Positions 8,277 through 15,923 of a stretch of DNA of 41,340 bases are shown piece after piece. Origin of the DNA: Candidatus Pelethosoma merdigallinarum. Its GTDB lineage: Bacteria; Bacillota_I; Bacilli_A; RF39; UBA660. Numbering within the stretch: the first letter of the stretch is position 1; every line of letters begins with the position of its first letter. The DNA lies in the NCBI GenBank assembly GCA_018716065.1, contig DVKJ01000040.1, forward strand, positions 1-41,340, given 5' to 3'. Position numbers and translations under genes: made by a program. The notes beneath the pieces were generated by a model. That model ran no database searches. It saw nothing but the letters and a program-made list of their open reading frames with translations, and was not told where the DNA came from.

Positions 8277-9401
8277 ATGATTTATTTGGATTATAGTGCG
8301 ACGACACCGGTCGCAACAGAGGTATTGGATACGTTTGTAAAAACATCAAAAAATTATATAGGGAATCCTAATTCTTTACACACACTTGGTGTAAAGTCAA
8401 AAAAACTAATGGATCAAGCAACGCTTCAAATAACGCAGTTGTTAGGAGTTCAAAAGAACGAATTAATTTATACTAGTGGGGCAACGGAATCAAATAATTT
8501 AGCAATTAAAGGAATTGTAGGAAAGTATCCCAATCGTGGGAAACAAATTATTACAACTTCTTTAGAACATTCTTCCATTTTAGAACCTCTACACCAATTA
8601 GAAAATCAAGGTTATCACATTCGTTATGTTCATCTTTTACAAGATGGTACAGTAGATCTTGTTCATTTAAAAAAACTATTAGAGGAAGAAGATACAGTTC
8701 TTGTTAGTATTGCGATGACGAGTAGTGAAGTAGGTATTCTTCAGCCGATTGAAGAGATCGGAGAAATCATAAAAGAATATCCAAAGTGTTTCTTTCATTC
8801 CGATATTACGCAAGCTCTTGGAAAAGTTCCAGTATCTTTACAGAATGTAGATTTAGCTAGTTTTTCTGCTCATAAATTTTATGGATTAAAAGGAATTGGT
8901 GGACTTGTAAAAAAAGAAAAAGTGGAGTTAAAACCTTTATTTGATGGAGGAAAAAGTACAACGAGATACCGTAGTGGAACACCCGCACTTGCCCTTATTA
9001 CCTCTTTAGCCAAAGCTCTTCGATTAAGTTTAGAAACGATAAATGTAGAATATGTAAAACAGTTAAATGATAAAATACAAATGAAATTAAAAGAAATACT
9101 TGATGTTCATATAAATAGTACTTCACAAAGTATTCCGCACATTTTAAATATCAGTGTTCATGGGGTGAAACCGGAAACTTTGTTACACGCATTAGAAGAA
9201 AAAGATATTTATATTTCTACCATGAGTGCTTGTTCAAGTTCTCAAAGTGAATCTTTAGCTGTTAAAAGTGTGACTCATAATACACTGGATGCGACTACCA
9301 GTATTCGTATTAGTTTATCGGTTCATACCACTCAAGAAGAAGTGGATACCTTTCTTAAGGTATTCAAAGAAGTTATATCAAAATTGAGGTTGAGATCATG
9401 A
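8277..9401 (+). CDS. Cysteine desulfurase (NifS/IscS-like)
   Basis: 374-residue PLP enzyme that takes sulfur from cysteine for Fe-S clusters or thio-tRNA. YLDYSATTP opens the fold, and TSGATESNNLAIKG binds the cofactor phosphate. HSDITQALGKVPV contains the PLP-stacking region, and SFSAHKFYGLKG carries the PLP lysine. The catalytic Cys is in MSACSSSQSES near residue 320. RBS AGGAAGGTGAT lies just before the ATG. It overlaps the downstream thioredoxin-like gene by four bases, a likely operon. No IscU or MnmA is adjacent, so its acceptor cannot be named. Confidence 0.93.
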   Translation: MIYLDYSATTPVATEVLDTFVKTSKNYIGNPNSLHTLGVKSKKLMDQATLQITQLLGVQKNELIYTSGATESNNLAIKGIVGKYPNRGKQIITTSLEHSSILEPLHQLENQGYHIRYVHLLQDGTVDLVHLKKLLEEEDTVLVSIAMTSSEVGILQPIEEIGEIIKEYPKCFFHSDITQALGKVPVSLQNVDLASFSAHKFYGLKGIGGLVKKEKVELKPLFDGGKSTTRYRSGTPALALITSLAKALRLSLETINVEYVKQLNDKIQMKLKEILDVHINSTSQSIPHILNISVHGVKPETLLHALEEKDIYISTMSACSSSQSESLAVKSVTHNTLDATTSIRISLSVHTTQEEVDTFLKVFKEVISKLRLRS

Positions 9402-9970
9402 GAAAAATATTATTTACGATTTTATGTTTCTTTTGTCTTTTATCTATGACCCAAGCAAAAGAAAAAGTTGATGTTTATTTATTTTATGGAGACGGATGTC
9501 CTCATTGTAAAGCTGAAAAAGAATTGTTTTCGAAGATGAAAGATTCGGACATTGAAATCCATGAATTGGAAGTATGGGAGAATGAAGAAAATCAAAAGTT
9601 TTTAGAAAACGTTATTGAAACAATGGATTTATCAGTATCAGGAGTTCCTGTTACGATTATTGGTTCTTCTTATATAACTGGTTATATGGAAGAGTACGAA
9701 TATACCATTAAAAGAATGATTGATACTTGTAAAAAAGAAAATTGTAAAGATTATGTTTCGTTAATTAAAAAAGGAGAGACAGACGTTCCTAAAGCAGAAA
9801 AAGTAGGAGTATCCATGGATGATCGTGTTCAATATAGTATTCAATATTCCTTCTTTGATTGGAATGATAAGTATTTAATTGGAGCTTTGATTATTGCCTT
9901 TTTATACTTTTTGTTTATCTGTTTTAAAATCTTTCGAAAAAGGCGTAAAAAACAATTGACTAATCATTAA
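9398..9970 (+). CDS. Membrane-anchored thioredoxin-fold protein with CPHC motif
   Basis: 190 residues. A signal peptide (about 1-20, ending TQAK) is followed by VDVYLFYGDGCPHCKAEKEL with a CPHC redox pair near residues 35-38. A SGVPVTIIG cis-Pro region and a C-terminal membrane helix (about 158-178) with a basic tail complete it. The redox domain should face outside. CPHC resembles DsbA-type active sites, so thiol oxidation or reduction of exported proteins is inferred. The gene overlaps the cysteine desulfurase by ATGA. Confidence 0.85.
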   Translation: MRKILFTILCFFCLLSMTQAKEKVDVYLFYGDGCPHCKAEKELFSKMKDSDIEIHELEVWENEENQKFLENVIETMDLSVSGVPVTIIGSSYITGYMEEYEYTIKRMIDTCKKENCKDYVSLIKKGETDVPKAEKVGVSMDDRVQYSIQYSFFDWNDKYLIGALIIAFLYFLFICFKIFRKRRKKQLTNH

Positions 9971-9984
9971 AAACTACTTATAAT
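9956..9984 (+). promoter_or_regulatory. Strong sigma-A-type promoter of the small gene at 10010
   Basis: TTGACT (9956-9961), exactly 17 bases, then TATAAT (9979-9984), overlapping the end of the thioredoxin gene. The transcript start (about 9991) is only some 20 bases from the ATG. AAGACC (9985-9990) can pair with GGTCTT (10000-10005) around the TTGGAGG binding site. Confidence 0.75.
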
Positions 9985-10009
9985 AAGACCTTAATTGGAG
10001 GTCTTAACC

Positions 10010-10213
10010 ATGGAAGAAGTAAAATTAAAAGAATTCGCGACACTTGTTTTTGATGCAAGAAAAAAATTAGATTATGTATCTTTAATGAAAGCTCGTAATT
10101 ATCACGAATCAATGACCGTAACTCAAAAAATGTATCCTGTTTATATCAAATTATTTCGTGAACTTAACTATTTGATTGATCAATATAATTTGGAGTTTTC
10201 AAAAATTCACTAG
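10010..10213 (+). CDS. Small hypothetical protein (67 aa)
   Basis: Starts MEEVKLKEFATLVFDARK and is probably all-helical and cytosolic. It has no signal peptide, membrane segment or motif that I recognise. ATG 10010 is chosen because TTGGAGG (9995-10001) is an ideal RBS; an in-frame TTG lies within that RBS and is not a start. It has its own near-consensus promoter. It sits directly upstream of the G9 promoter cassette of paralogue B. Confidence 0.72.
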   Translation: MEEVKLKEFATLVFDARKKLDYVSLMKARNYHESMTVTQKMYPVYIKLFRELNYLIDQYNLEFSKIH

Positions 10214-10226
10214 TATTTATATGCAT

Positions 10227-10235
10227 GGGGGGGGG
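10227..10235 (+). repeat. Homopolymeric G9 tract upstream of paralogue B promoter
   Basis: Nine G in a row, ending nine bases before the -35 at 10245. It has the same context (CAT-G9-TAT) as the tract at 3930. Confidence 0.85.
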
Positions 10236-10244
10236 TATTTGGTC

Positions 10245-10273
10245 TTGACAAATACTTCTCTTTTTTGTACAAT
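10245..10273 (+). promoter_or_regulatory. Promoter of exported-protein paralogue B
   Basis: TTGACA (10245-10250), a 17-base spacer with T6 (10261-10266), then TACAAT (10268-10273). Apart from the T-run length it matches the architecture of the promoter at 3948. The RBS AGGAGTG precedes ATG 10297. Confidence 0.82.
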
Positions 10274-10296
10274 GATATAAGAATAGGAGTGAATTT

Positions 10297-11631
10297 ATGA
10301 GAACACGACAAAAACAAAGAATAATCATTGGAACACTATGTGCGGTAATTATAGGACTAGCTGTAGGGTATGCGGTACTAAGTCAACAATTAACTATCAA
10401 CGGAACAGGAGGAATCGCATCGGATTTTAATGTTTTATTTACAGATATTGTGGAAGGAACGATGAATGGGGCGACAACAATAAATAAACAAATTACAGAT
10501 TCTACCACGGCAACATTCACGATTGACCTTAAATCGCCTGGATCCAATGGTGAATATTTGATTACGGTAGAGAATCGAGGAACGATTGATGCGATGGTAG
10601 AGAGTATTAGTGGAATTGATGAGGCCAATCAAGCCGCACCAACTGATATTACTTTTAGTATTTCAGATATCGCAGTAAATGATAAGCTTCCAGCAAAAGA
10701 ATCTAAAGTGTTTAAGGTAAAGGTAGACTGGAGTAGTGCATCAACTTCTATTCCAAGTACGAATAAAAATTTAACACTAAAAATTAACTTTGTGCAAGAT
10801 GCAAGTAGTACACCAACGCCTAAAACTGCGGCAGAATATTTAATTAATAATAAGTTGAGTAGTGATATTAATACAAGTCCAACGAATGGTTTATTTGCGA
10901 TTGATAATCAAGGAGAATTAACCACATCAGATTCTCCAAGAGAGTATCGTTACATTGGATCCGATCCAGATAACTATATCCAATTTAACAATGAATTATG
11001 GAGAATCATAGGAATCTTTAATGGTCAATTGAAGATTATTAGAAACGAATCATTAGGTAAAATGGTATGGGATAGTAATGACATTAATGATTGGAGTAAA
11101 GCATCCTTACAAGTCTACCTAAATAACGATTATTACGGAACGATCGATCCAGAAAACCAGTCCAAGATAGATGGTGATTATATATGGAAACTAGGAGGAA
11201 GTAATTCTTCTAATGATGTAACAGCTCAAATGTTTTATGAAAGGGAAAGAGGAACAACGGTATACAGTGGAAACCCAACAGAATGGGCAGGAAGTATTGC
11301 CTTAATGTATCCAAGTGATTATGGATTTTCAACCAGTGGAGGAAGTACAACAAATCGAAGTAGTTGTCTAGCAACAGTATTATATGGTTGGAGTGATGCA
11401 GAAGATTGTTATACAAATAGTTGGTTATATGATAGTTCAACTATGCAGTGGACACTAACCCATGTTGCGTCATATTCAGAGAGCGTGTTCGGTGTGTACT
11501 ATTCCGGTTATGTGCTTTCCAGCATGATTGCGTACGATTCGAATGCGGTTCGCCCTACATTATATCTCTTGTCTGATGTAGAAATTGCTTCTGGTACAGG
11601 TACAAGTTCTGATCCGTATATCTTGAAATAA
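10297..11631 (+). CDS. Modular exported protein, paralogue B (intact)
   Basis: 444 residues. A basic start and a hydrophobic signal (about 7-27) end GYAVLSQQLTINGTGGI, like SipW/camelysin-type precursors. A beta-rich TasA/camelysin-like region runs to about 170, then a Thr/Pro linker, and one WRI module (about 175-444). That module contains NNELWRIIGIFNGQLKIIR, LMYPSDYGFSTSGGS, a variable segment before VRPTLYL, and ends SGTGTSSDPYILK. The module matches module 3 of paralogue A closely at DNA level, while the N-terminal domains are only distantly alike. Cys pairs in the module may form a disulfide outside the cell. A surface or matrix protein is inferred; the ligand is unknown. Expression may be altered by the G9 and T6 tracts upstream. 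Confidence 0.85.
   Translation: MRTRQKQRIIIGTLCAVIIGLAVGYAVLSQQLTINGTGGIASDFNVLFTDIVEGTMNGATTINKQITDSTTATFTIDLKSPGSNGEYLITVENRGTIDAMVESISGIDEANQAAPTDITFSISDIAVNDKLPAKESKVFKVKVDWSSASTSIPSTNKNLTLKINFVQDASSTPTPKTAAEYLINNKLSSDINTSPTNGLFAIDNQGELTTSDSPREYRYIGSDPDNYIQFNNELWRIIGIFNGQLKIIRNESLGKMVWDSNDINDWSKASLQVYLNNDYYGTIDPENQSKIDGDYIWKLGGSNSSNDVTAQMFYERERGTTVYSGNPTEWAGSIALMYPSDYGFSTSGGSTTNRSSCLATVLYGWSDAEDCYTNSWLYDSSTMQWTLTHVASYSESVFGVYYSGYVLSSMIAYDSNAVRPTLYLLSDVEIASGTGTSSDPYILK
11451..11556 (+). other. Candidate variable segment 4 (paralogue B)
   Basis: It encodes the residues between QWTLTH and VRPTLY. 42 of 90 bases in 11461-11550 are G or C, against 32 of 90 just before it. It is rich in Ser, Tyr and Val. 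The flanks match paralogue A but the segment does not. Confidence 0.42.
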
Positions 11632-11659
11632 ATAAAGTGAGAAAAAAATAGTTTGAAAG

Positions 11660-11680
11660 AAGTGTTTACGACACTTTTTT
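11660..11680 (+). terminator. Intrinsic terminator of paralogue B
   Basis: AAGTGT (11660-11665), loop TTACG, ACACTT (11671-11676), then a T run. The stem core resembles the terminator of paralogue A. Confidence 0.78.
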
Positions 11681-11702
11681 CTTTAATTTGAACAAAAAAC
11701 AT

Positions 11703-11838
11703 TTGTATTTACATATAATTAATGGTATAATGTATATGCTTTCTAAAAAACACATGTAATGGATTTAAATGCCTAGTGCCAATTTGGTGGTGTTTAAAGT
11801 TGAAGTTACAGAGGAATAACAAAAGGAGGAAGATAAAT
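11703..11838 (+). promoter_or_regulatory. rpsB promoter and roughly 100-base leader
   Basis: TTGTAT (11703-11708), 17 bases, then TGG-TATAAT (11723-11731). Transcription should begin near 11738, leaving a leader of about 100 bases with local pairing (CCAATTTGG). A leader this long before rpsB could carry autoregulation by S2, but I cannot assign a known leader family. RBS AAAGGAGGA precedes ATG 11839. Confidence 0.6.
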
Positions 11839-12903
11839 ATGGCAGTAGTGTCAATGAGTTATTTATTAGAGGCAGGGGTTCATTTTGGACACCAAACCAA
11901 ACGTTGGAACCCAAAAATGAAAGAATATATTTATGCTGCAAAAGATGGTATTTATATTCTTGATTTAGCAAAAACAACGGAAAAATTGGAAGAAGCTTAT
12001 GAAGCGTTAAAAGGAATTGCTTCAAATGGGGGAAAAGTATTATTTGTAGGTACTAGAAAACAAGCCCAAGAAGCCGTTCGTGAGGAAGCGATTCGTTCTA
12101 ATTCATATTATGTAACGGAACGTTGGTTAGGAGGTACTTTAACAAACTTCCGTACCATTCGTAAACGTGTAAAACGTTTAGAACAAATTGAAAAAATGGA
12201 ACAAGATGGTACTTTTGATTTATTACCTAAAAAAGAAGTAATTAAATTAAAGAAAGAATATGACAAATTAAACAATTTATTATGTGGTATTCGTGAAATG
12301 TATAAATTACCAGATGCTTTATACATTGTAGATCCATCTAAAGAGGATATTGCGATTCGTGAAGCTCGTAAATTAGGAATTCCAGTATTTGGTATTGTCG
12401 ATACAAACTGTGATCCTGATATGGTTGATTATGTCATTCCTGGAAACGATGATGCGATTCGTGCGGTTAAACTAATTACAGGAGTTATGGCTAATGCGGT
12501 TGTAGAAGCTACAAATGGAGATTTAGTAGATTATGTAACAGAAGATGATTCTAAAAAAGGTTTAAAAGCAGAAGATATCATGAAAAAAGCAGTTGATTCT
12601 GTAAAACGTAAAGAAGAACGTCGTGGTGGAAGATTTAATCGTGGTAATGATCGTAAAGGATTCCGTAAACCATTTGGAAGAAACAACAAAAATGAAAATA
12701 AAGAAAGCAAAACTTCTAAACCAGAAGTAAAAGAAAATAAAGAAGTTAAGAAAGAAACTCCAAAAGAAGTAAAGGCAGAAAAGAAAGAAAGCGTTGATTT
12801 ATCAACTTTAAAAGTTGCTGAATTACGTGAAATGGCAAAAGAAAAGAACATCAAAGGTTATTCAACAATGAAAAAATCAGAATTATTAGATGCTTTAAAA
12901 TAA
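11839..12903 (+). CDS. rpsB: 30S ribosomal protein S2 with C-terminal Rho_N-like extension
   Basis: 354 residues. The S2 core is plain: [20 protein letters not shown], then [21 protein letters not shown] and [13 protein letters not shown] to about residue 250. S2 is usually 230-260 residues. Here it continues with a basic, Gly/Arg/Asn-rich stretch (about 250-285), a Lys/Glu linker, and a last 35 residues ([18 protein letters not shown], then KKSELLDAL) that read as a Rho N-terminal/SAP-like helical nucleic-acid-binding domain. ATG 11839 is set by the AGGAGG. It is followed after 21 bases by tsf, the usual order. The fused domain is the unusual part. Confidence 0.95.
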   Translation: MAVVSMSYLLEAGVHFGHQTKRWNPKMKEYIYAAKDGIYILDLAKTTEKLEEAYEALKGIASNGGKVLFVGTRKQAQEAVREEAIRSNSYYVTERWLGGTLTNFRTIRKRVKRLEQIEKMEQDGTFDLLPKKEVIKLKKEYDKLNNLLCGIREMYKLPDALYIVDPSKEDIAIREARKLGIPVFGIVDTNCDPDMVDYVIPGNDDAIRAVKLITGVMANAVVEATNGDLVDYVTEDDSKKGLKAEDIMKKAVDSVKRKEERRGGRFNRGNDRKGFRKPFGRNNKNENKESKTSKPEVKENKEVKKETPKEVKAEKKESVDLSTLKVAELREMAKEKNIKGYSTMKKSELLDALK

Positions 12904-12924
12904 GCTTTAGGAGGAGATATAGAT

Positions 12925-13803
12925 ATGGTTACTGCTAGTTTAGTAAAAGAATTAAGAGAAAAAACAGGAGCAGGTATGTTAGATTGTAAAAAAGCTTTAG
13001 AAGCAAACAATGGTGACATTAATGCATCTGTTGATTGGTTAAGAGAAAAAGGTATTTCAAAAGCTGCTGGAAAAGCAGATCGTATTGCTGCTGAAGGATT
13101 GGCTTCTATTTTAGTAGAAGGTAATACTGCGGCTATCGTAGAAGTAAACTCTGAAACGGATTTCGTTGCTAAAAATGAAGAGTTTAAAGGTTTAGTACAA
13201 GCTCTATTAAAAAGCATTATTGAAAATGATGTAAAAACAGTAGAAGAAGTACTTGCTTTACCTTATGAAGATGGAACTCTTAACGATTATATTATTAATA
13301 AAACGGCAACGATTGGTGAAAAATTAAGTTTCCGTCGTTTCGCACGTGTTACAAAAAGTGACAGTGAAAACTTTGGAGAATATATTCACATGGGTGGAAA
13401 GATTGCTGTATTAACAGTTGTTGATGGAGCAACTTCTGAAGTAGCTCGTGATGTTGCTATGCACGCAGCTGCTATGCGCCCAAAATATGTATCACGTAAT
13501 GATGTTCCAACCGAAGAAGTAGAACATGAAAAAGCAATCTTAAAAGAACAAGCAATGGCAGAAGGAAAACCTGCAGAAATTGCTGAAAAAATGGTTATGG
13601 GTCGTGTAAATAAATTCTTTAAAGAAATTTGTTTATTAGAACAACCATTTGTAAAAGATAGTGATGTAAATGTTGAAACTTATGTTAAAAATAATGGTGG
13701 AAGCATTCAATCTATGATTCGTTTCGAAGTTGGAGAAGGAATGGAAAAACGTGAAGAAAACTTCGCAGAAGAGGTTATGAAACAACAACAAGCTAGTAAA
13801 TAA
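12925..13803 (+). CDS. tsf: Elongation factor Ts
   Basis: 292 residues, the usual length. It opens [20 protein letters not shown], the EF-Ts UBA-like N-terminal domain, followed by [10 protein letters not shown], the core segment that contacts EF-Tu. It recycles EF-Tu by nucleotide exchange in the cytosol. It is co-transcribed with rpsB, with AGGAGG before the ATG and a terminator directly after. Confidence 0.97.
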   Translation: MVTASLVKELREKTGAGMLDCKKALEANNGDINASVDWLREKGISKAAGKADRIAAEGLASILVEGNTAAIVEVNSETDFVAKNEEFKGLVQALLKSIIENDVKTVEEVLALPYEDGTLNDYIINKTATIGEKLSFRRFARVTKSDSENFGEYIHMGGKIAVLTVVDGATSEVARDVAMHAAAMRPKYVSRNDVPTEEVEHEKAILKEQAMAEGKPAEIAEKMVMGRVNKFFKEICLLEQPFVKDSDVNVETYVKNNGGSIQSMIRFEVGEGMEKREENFAEEVMKQQQASK

Positions 13804-13828
13804 GAAGTATGTAACAATACTTCTTTTT
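13803..13828 (+). terminator. Terminator of rpsB-tsf
   Basis: AGAAGTAT (13803-13810)/ATACTTCT (13817-13824) with a T run at 13824-13828. The next gene starts only about 25 bases later and may be reached by read-through. Confidence 0.8.
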
Positions 13829-13851
13829 GTTTCCAATAGGAGGAGAAAAAT

Positions 13852-14199
13852 ATGGAAAATGATACATTAGAACATTTATTTTTAGGTTGTTTACAAGTAG
13901 AAGATCAATTTCAAAGAGTAGTTGTTTGTAGTGTCAGTGAAGAGGGAGTTATGGATCTTAGAACCAATAAAAAATATCCATGGCCTCATTTATCTCGTAG
14001 GGAAAGCGAAGTCATTAGAGGAATTGTTTATTATCCTCGTACGGAGATTAAAGAATTAGTAAGCTTATCTATGCTTCAAAAGTATCTAGGAAAAAAATTA
14101 AATCGAAAAAATCGTGTAGAAATGATTGATGATTTAGTGAATATTTATGATGAAATGATGCATCCAAAAGGAAAACAAAAAATAAAAAAAATAGTGTGA
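13852..14199 (+). CDS. Small hypothetical protein (115 aa)
   Basis: Starts MENDTLEHLFLGCLQVEDQF. It is cytosolic by composition, with a beta-rich first half, a helical basic second half (KKLNRKNRVEMIDDL) and a Lys-rich tail (KGKQKIKKIV). The strong RBS AGGAGGAG sits before the ATG. No family is recognised. The position between tsf and the Fur-type regulator gives no functional hint. The next promoter begins 10 bases after its stop. Confidence 0.75.
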   Translation: MENDTLEHLFLGCLQVEDQFQRVVVCSVSEEGVMDLRTNKKYPWPHLSRRESEVIRGIVYYPRTEIKELVSLSMLQKYLGKKLNRKNRVEMIDDLVNIYDEMMHPKGKQKIKKIV

Positions 14200-14208
14200 A
14201 AATTAGTA

Positions 14209-14237
14209 TTGACAAAATTATTTTTATGAATTATACT
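14209..14237 (+). promoter_or_regulatory. Promoter of perR/fur-rubrerythrin operon
   Basis: TTGACA (14209-14214), 17 bases, then TATACT (14232-14237). The initiation point would fall at about 14244, right at the edge of the palindrome at 14245-14265. Confidence 0.82.
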
Positions 14238-14244
14238 GATAATG

Positions 14245-14265
14245 AAGTAGTAATCATTACTACTT
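14245..14265 (+). promoter_or_regulatory. Fur/PerR-type operator (perfect palindrome)
   Basis: A 10-1-10 perfect inverted repeat with half-site AAGTAGTAAT and a central C. It resembles a Per/Fur box (TTATAATnATTATAA) in the inner arms, and its location just after the transcription start suggests autorepression of the regulator and rubrerythrin. Confidence 0.75.
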
Positions 14266-14276
14266 AGAGGTGACAT

Positions 14277-14663
14277 ATGAAATATTCTCATCAACGTGAA
14301 GAGATCCTTACGATCATAAAAGCCTCTCAGGGTCATATGAGTGCGACTGATGTGTATAGAAAAGTCAAAAATGTAATCCCAAATATCAGTTTAGGTACTG
14401 TCTATCGTAATTTAAACGCACTTGCAGATCATGGATTTATTCGAAGGATCATCATGCCTCATGAGAGTGATTTGTATGATTATAATATAGAATCTCATTC
14501 ACATTTATATTGTTTAAAATGTAAACAATTATTTGATTTGAATCCCGATGTAGATAAAAAAATGAAGCATTTGGTAGAGAAAACGACCGGTCATCGTATC
14601 ACAAAATCAAGTGTTGTTTTTGAGGGCATATGTCATCGCTGTGTTTTGGAGGAAGAAGGTTAA
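14277..14663 (+). CDS. Fur family repressor, PerR-like
   Basis: 128 residues. The winged helix covers about 1-80 ([20 protein letters not shown] is the recognition region, then [16 protein letters not shown]). The dimerisation part has [20 protein letters not shown] with His/Asp metal ligands. Zn ligands are CLKC and CHRC near the C-terminus. Fur-family proteins sense iron, peroxide or zinc. PerR is favoured because it sits directly before rubrerythrin, a peroxide-reducing enzyme, and its own promoter carries a matching palindrome. The missing ferric-uptake context argues against Fur, though not decisively. Confidence 0.88.
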   Translation: MKYSHQREEILTIIKASQGHMSATDVYRKVKNVIPNISLGTVYRNLNALADHGFIRRIIMPHESDLYDYNIESHSHLYCLKCKQLFDLNPDVDKKMKHLVEKTTGHRITKSSVVFEGICHRCVLEEEG

Positions 14664-14665
14664 GA

Positions 14666-15205
14666 ATGGAATTAAAAGGAACAAAAACAGAACAAAATTT
14701 AATGACAGCCTTTGCAGGTGAAAGTCAAGCACGTAACAAATATACTTATTATGCAAGTAAAGCTAAAAAAGATGGTTATCAACAATTAGCTGCCATTTTT
14801 GAAGAAACTGCTAATAATGAAAAAGAACATGCTAAATTATGGTTTAAATTAGTTAATGGAGGAGAAATTCCAGGAACATTAGATAATTTAAAAGATGCAG
14901 CTTCTGGTGAAAATTATGAACATACAGATATGTATCCTACATTTGCCAAAGTTGCTCGTGAGGAAGGATTTGATCATATCGCATTCTTATTTGAAAGTGT
15001 TGCTAAAATTGAAGAACAACACGAAGCTAGATATCGTGCAATGATTGAAAATATTAATAACGAACGTGTATTTAAGAGAGACGAAGAACACTTCTGGATT
15101 TGTCGTAACTGTGGACATGTTCATTATGGCGTAGAAGCTCCTGAAGTATGTCCTGTATGTGCACATCCACAAGCTTACTTTGAATTACGTTCAGAAAACT
15201 ATTAA
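14666..15205 (+). CDS. Rubrerythrin
   Basis: 179 residues. It has a ferritin-like diiron four-helix bundle ([20 protein letters not shown] and [15 protein letters not shown] supply Glu and His ligands, with a second pair in the second half). The C-terminal rubredoxin domain contains CRNCGH and CPVCAH as FeCys4 ligands. It reduces H2O2 in anaerobes. ATG 14666 is used; it lies two bases after the regulator stop, with GGAGGAAG inside the end of that gene as RBS, so the pair is coupled. Confidence 0.95.
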   Translation: MELKGTKTEQNLMTAFAGESQARNKYTYYASKAKKDGYQQLAAIFEETANNEKEHAKLWFKLVNGGEIPGTLDNLKDAASGENYEHTDMYPTFAKVAREEGFDHIAFLFESVAKIEEQHEARYRAMIENINNERVFKRDEEHFWICRNCGHVHYGVEAPEVCPVCAHPQAYFELRSENY

Positions 15206-15207
15206 TC

Positions 15208-15231
15208 AAAAAAGTACTTCGGTACTTTTTT
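15208..15231 (+). terminator. Terminator of rubrerythrin operon
   Basis: A 10-bp stem, AAAAAAGTAC (15208-15217)/GTACTTTTTT (15222-15231), with a TTCG tetraloop. Strong, and possibly bidirectional. Confidence 0.92.
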
Positions 15232-15232
15232 G

Positions 15233-15241
15233 TGCTATAAT
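15233..15241 (+). promoter_or_regulatory. Extended -10 promoter of the two-component system
   Basis: TGC-TATAAT at 15233-15241, immediately behind the terminator. The would-be -35 lies in the hairpin stem, so the extended -10 must do most of the work. Confidence 0.55.
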
Positions 15242-15260
15242 GGAATCAGTGGGTGATATT

Positions 15261-15923
15261 ATGGCAAAAATTATGATTGTAGAAGATGATCAAACGTTAC
15301 GTGAAGAAGTCAAAAGTTTACTAGATCATCATGGTTATGAAACGATAACCCTTACCAATTTTACAGATCCTGTAGAAGAAATTCTATCGTCAAACCCTGA
15401 TTTAGTTTTATTAGATATTACATTACCTACTTTAAGTGGGGAACAAATATTAAAAGAAATTCGTAAAAAATCAGATGTTTTTGTTATTATGTTGACAAGT
15501 AAAAATACAGAAATGGATGAAGTATTAAGTATGAGTTATGGAGCGGATGATTACATTAGTAAACCTTACCATCCCACCATTTTACTTTTACATATTGAAT
15601 CCATACTAAAGAGAAGAGAACATCATGAAGATACATTAAAGTACCAAGATGTCATCGTGAATCCTTTAAAAAGTACTTTAGAACGAAAAGGACAAACATT
15701 ATTGTTATCCAAAAACGAACTTGGTATATTTGTCTATTTATTAAAACATGTGGGAACGATTGTTACTCGTGATGATTTAATGAATTATTTATGGGATACG
15801 AATGTCTTTATTGACGATAATACTTTAACGGTTAATATGAATCGTTTACGTAAAAAGTTAGAGGAAATCGGTTTAGAAAATGTGATTGAAACAAGAAGAG
15901 GACAAGGTTATATTTTATTATGA
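15261..15923 (+). CDS. OmpR/BceR-type response regulator
   Basis: 220 residues. The receiver domain has IVEDD, Asp52 in LVLLDITLP (phospho-acceptor), TSK and KPYHP. The C-terminal winged helix runs from about 130 to 220 (DNTLTVNMNRLRKKLEEIGL, then RGQGYIL). ATG 15261 is chosen because GTGGGTGAT lies before it; the longer reading starts inside the rubrerythrin terminator. It overlaps its kinase gene by ATGA and the ABC transporter follows, which suggests antimicrobial-peptide sensing. Confidence 0.92.
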   Translation: MAKIMIVEDDQTLREEVKSLLDHHGYETITLTNFTDPVEEILSSNPDLVLLDITLPTLSGEQILKEIRKKSDVFVIMLTSKNTEMDEVLSMSYGADDYISKPYHPTILLLHIESILKRREHHEDTLKYQDVIVNPLKSTLERKGQTLLLSKNELGIFVYLLKHVGTIVTRDDLMNYLWDTNVFIDDNTLTVNMNRLRKKLEEIGLENVIETRRGQGYILL

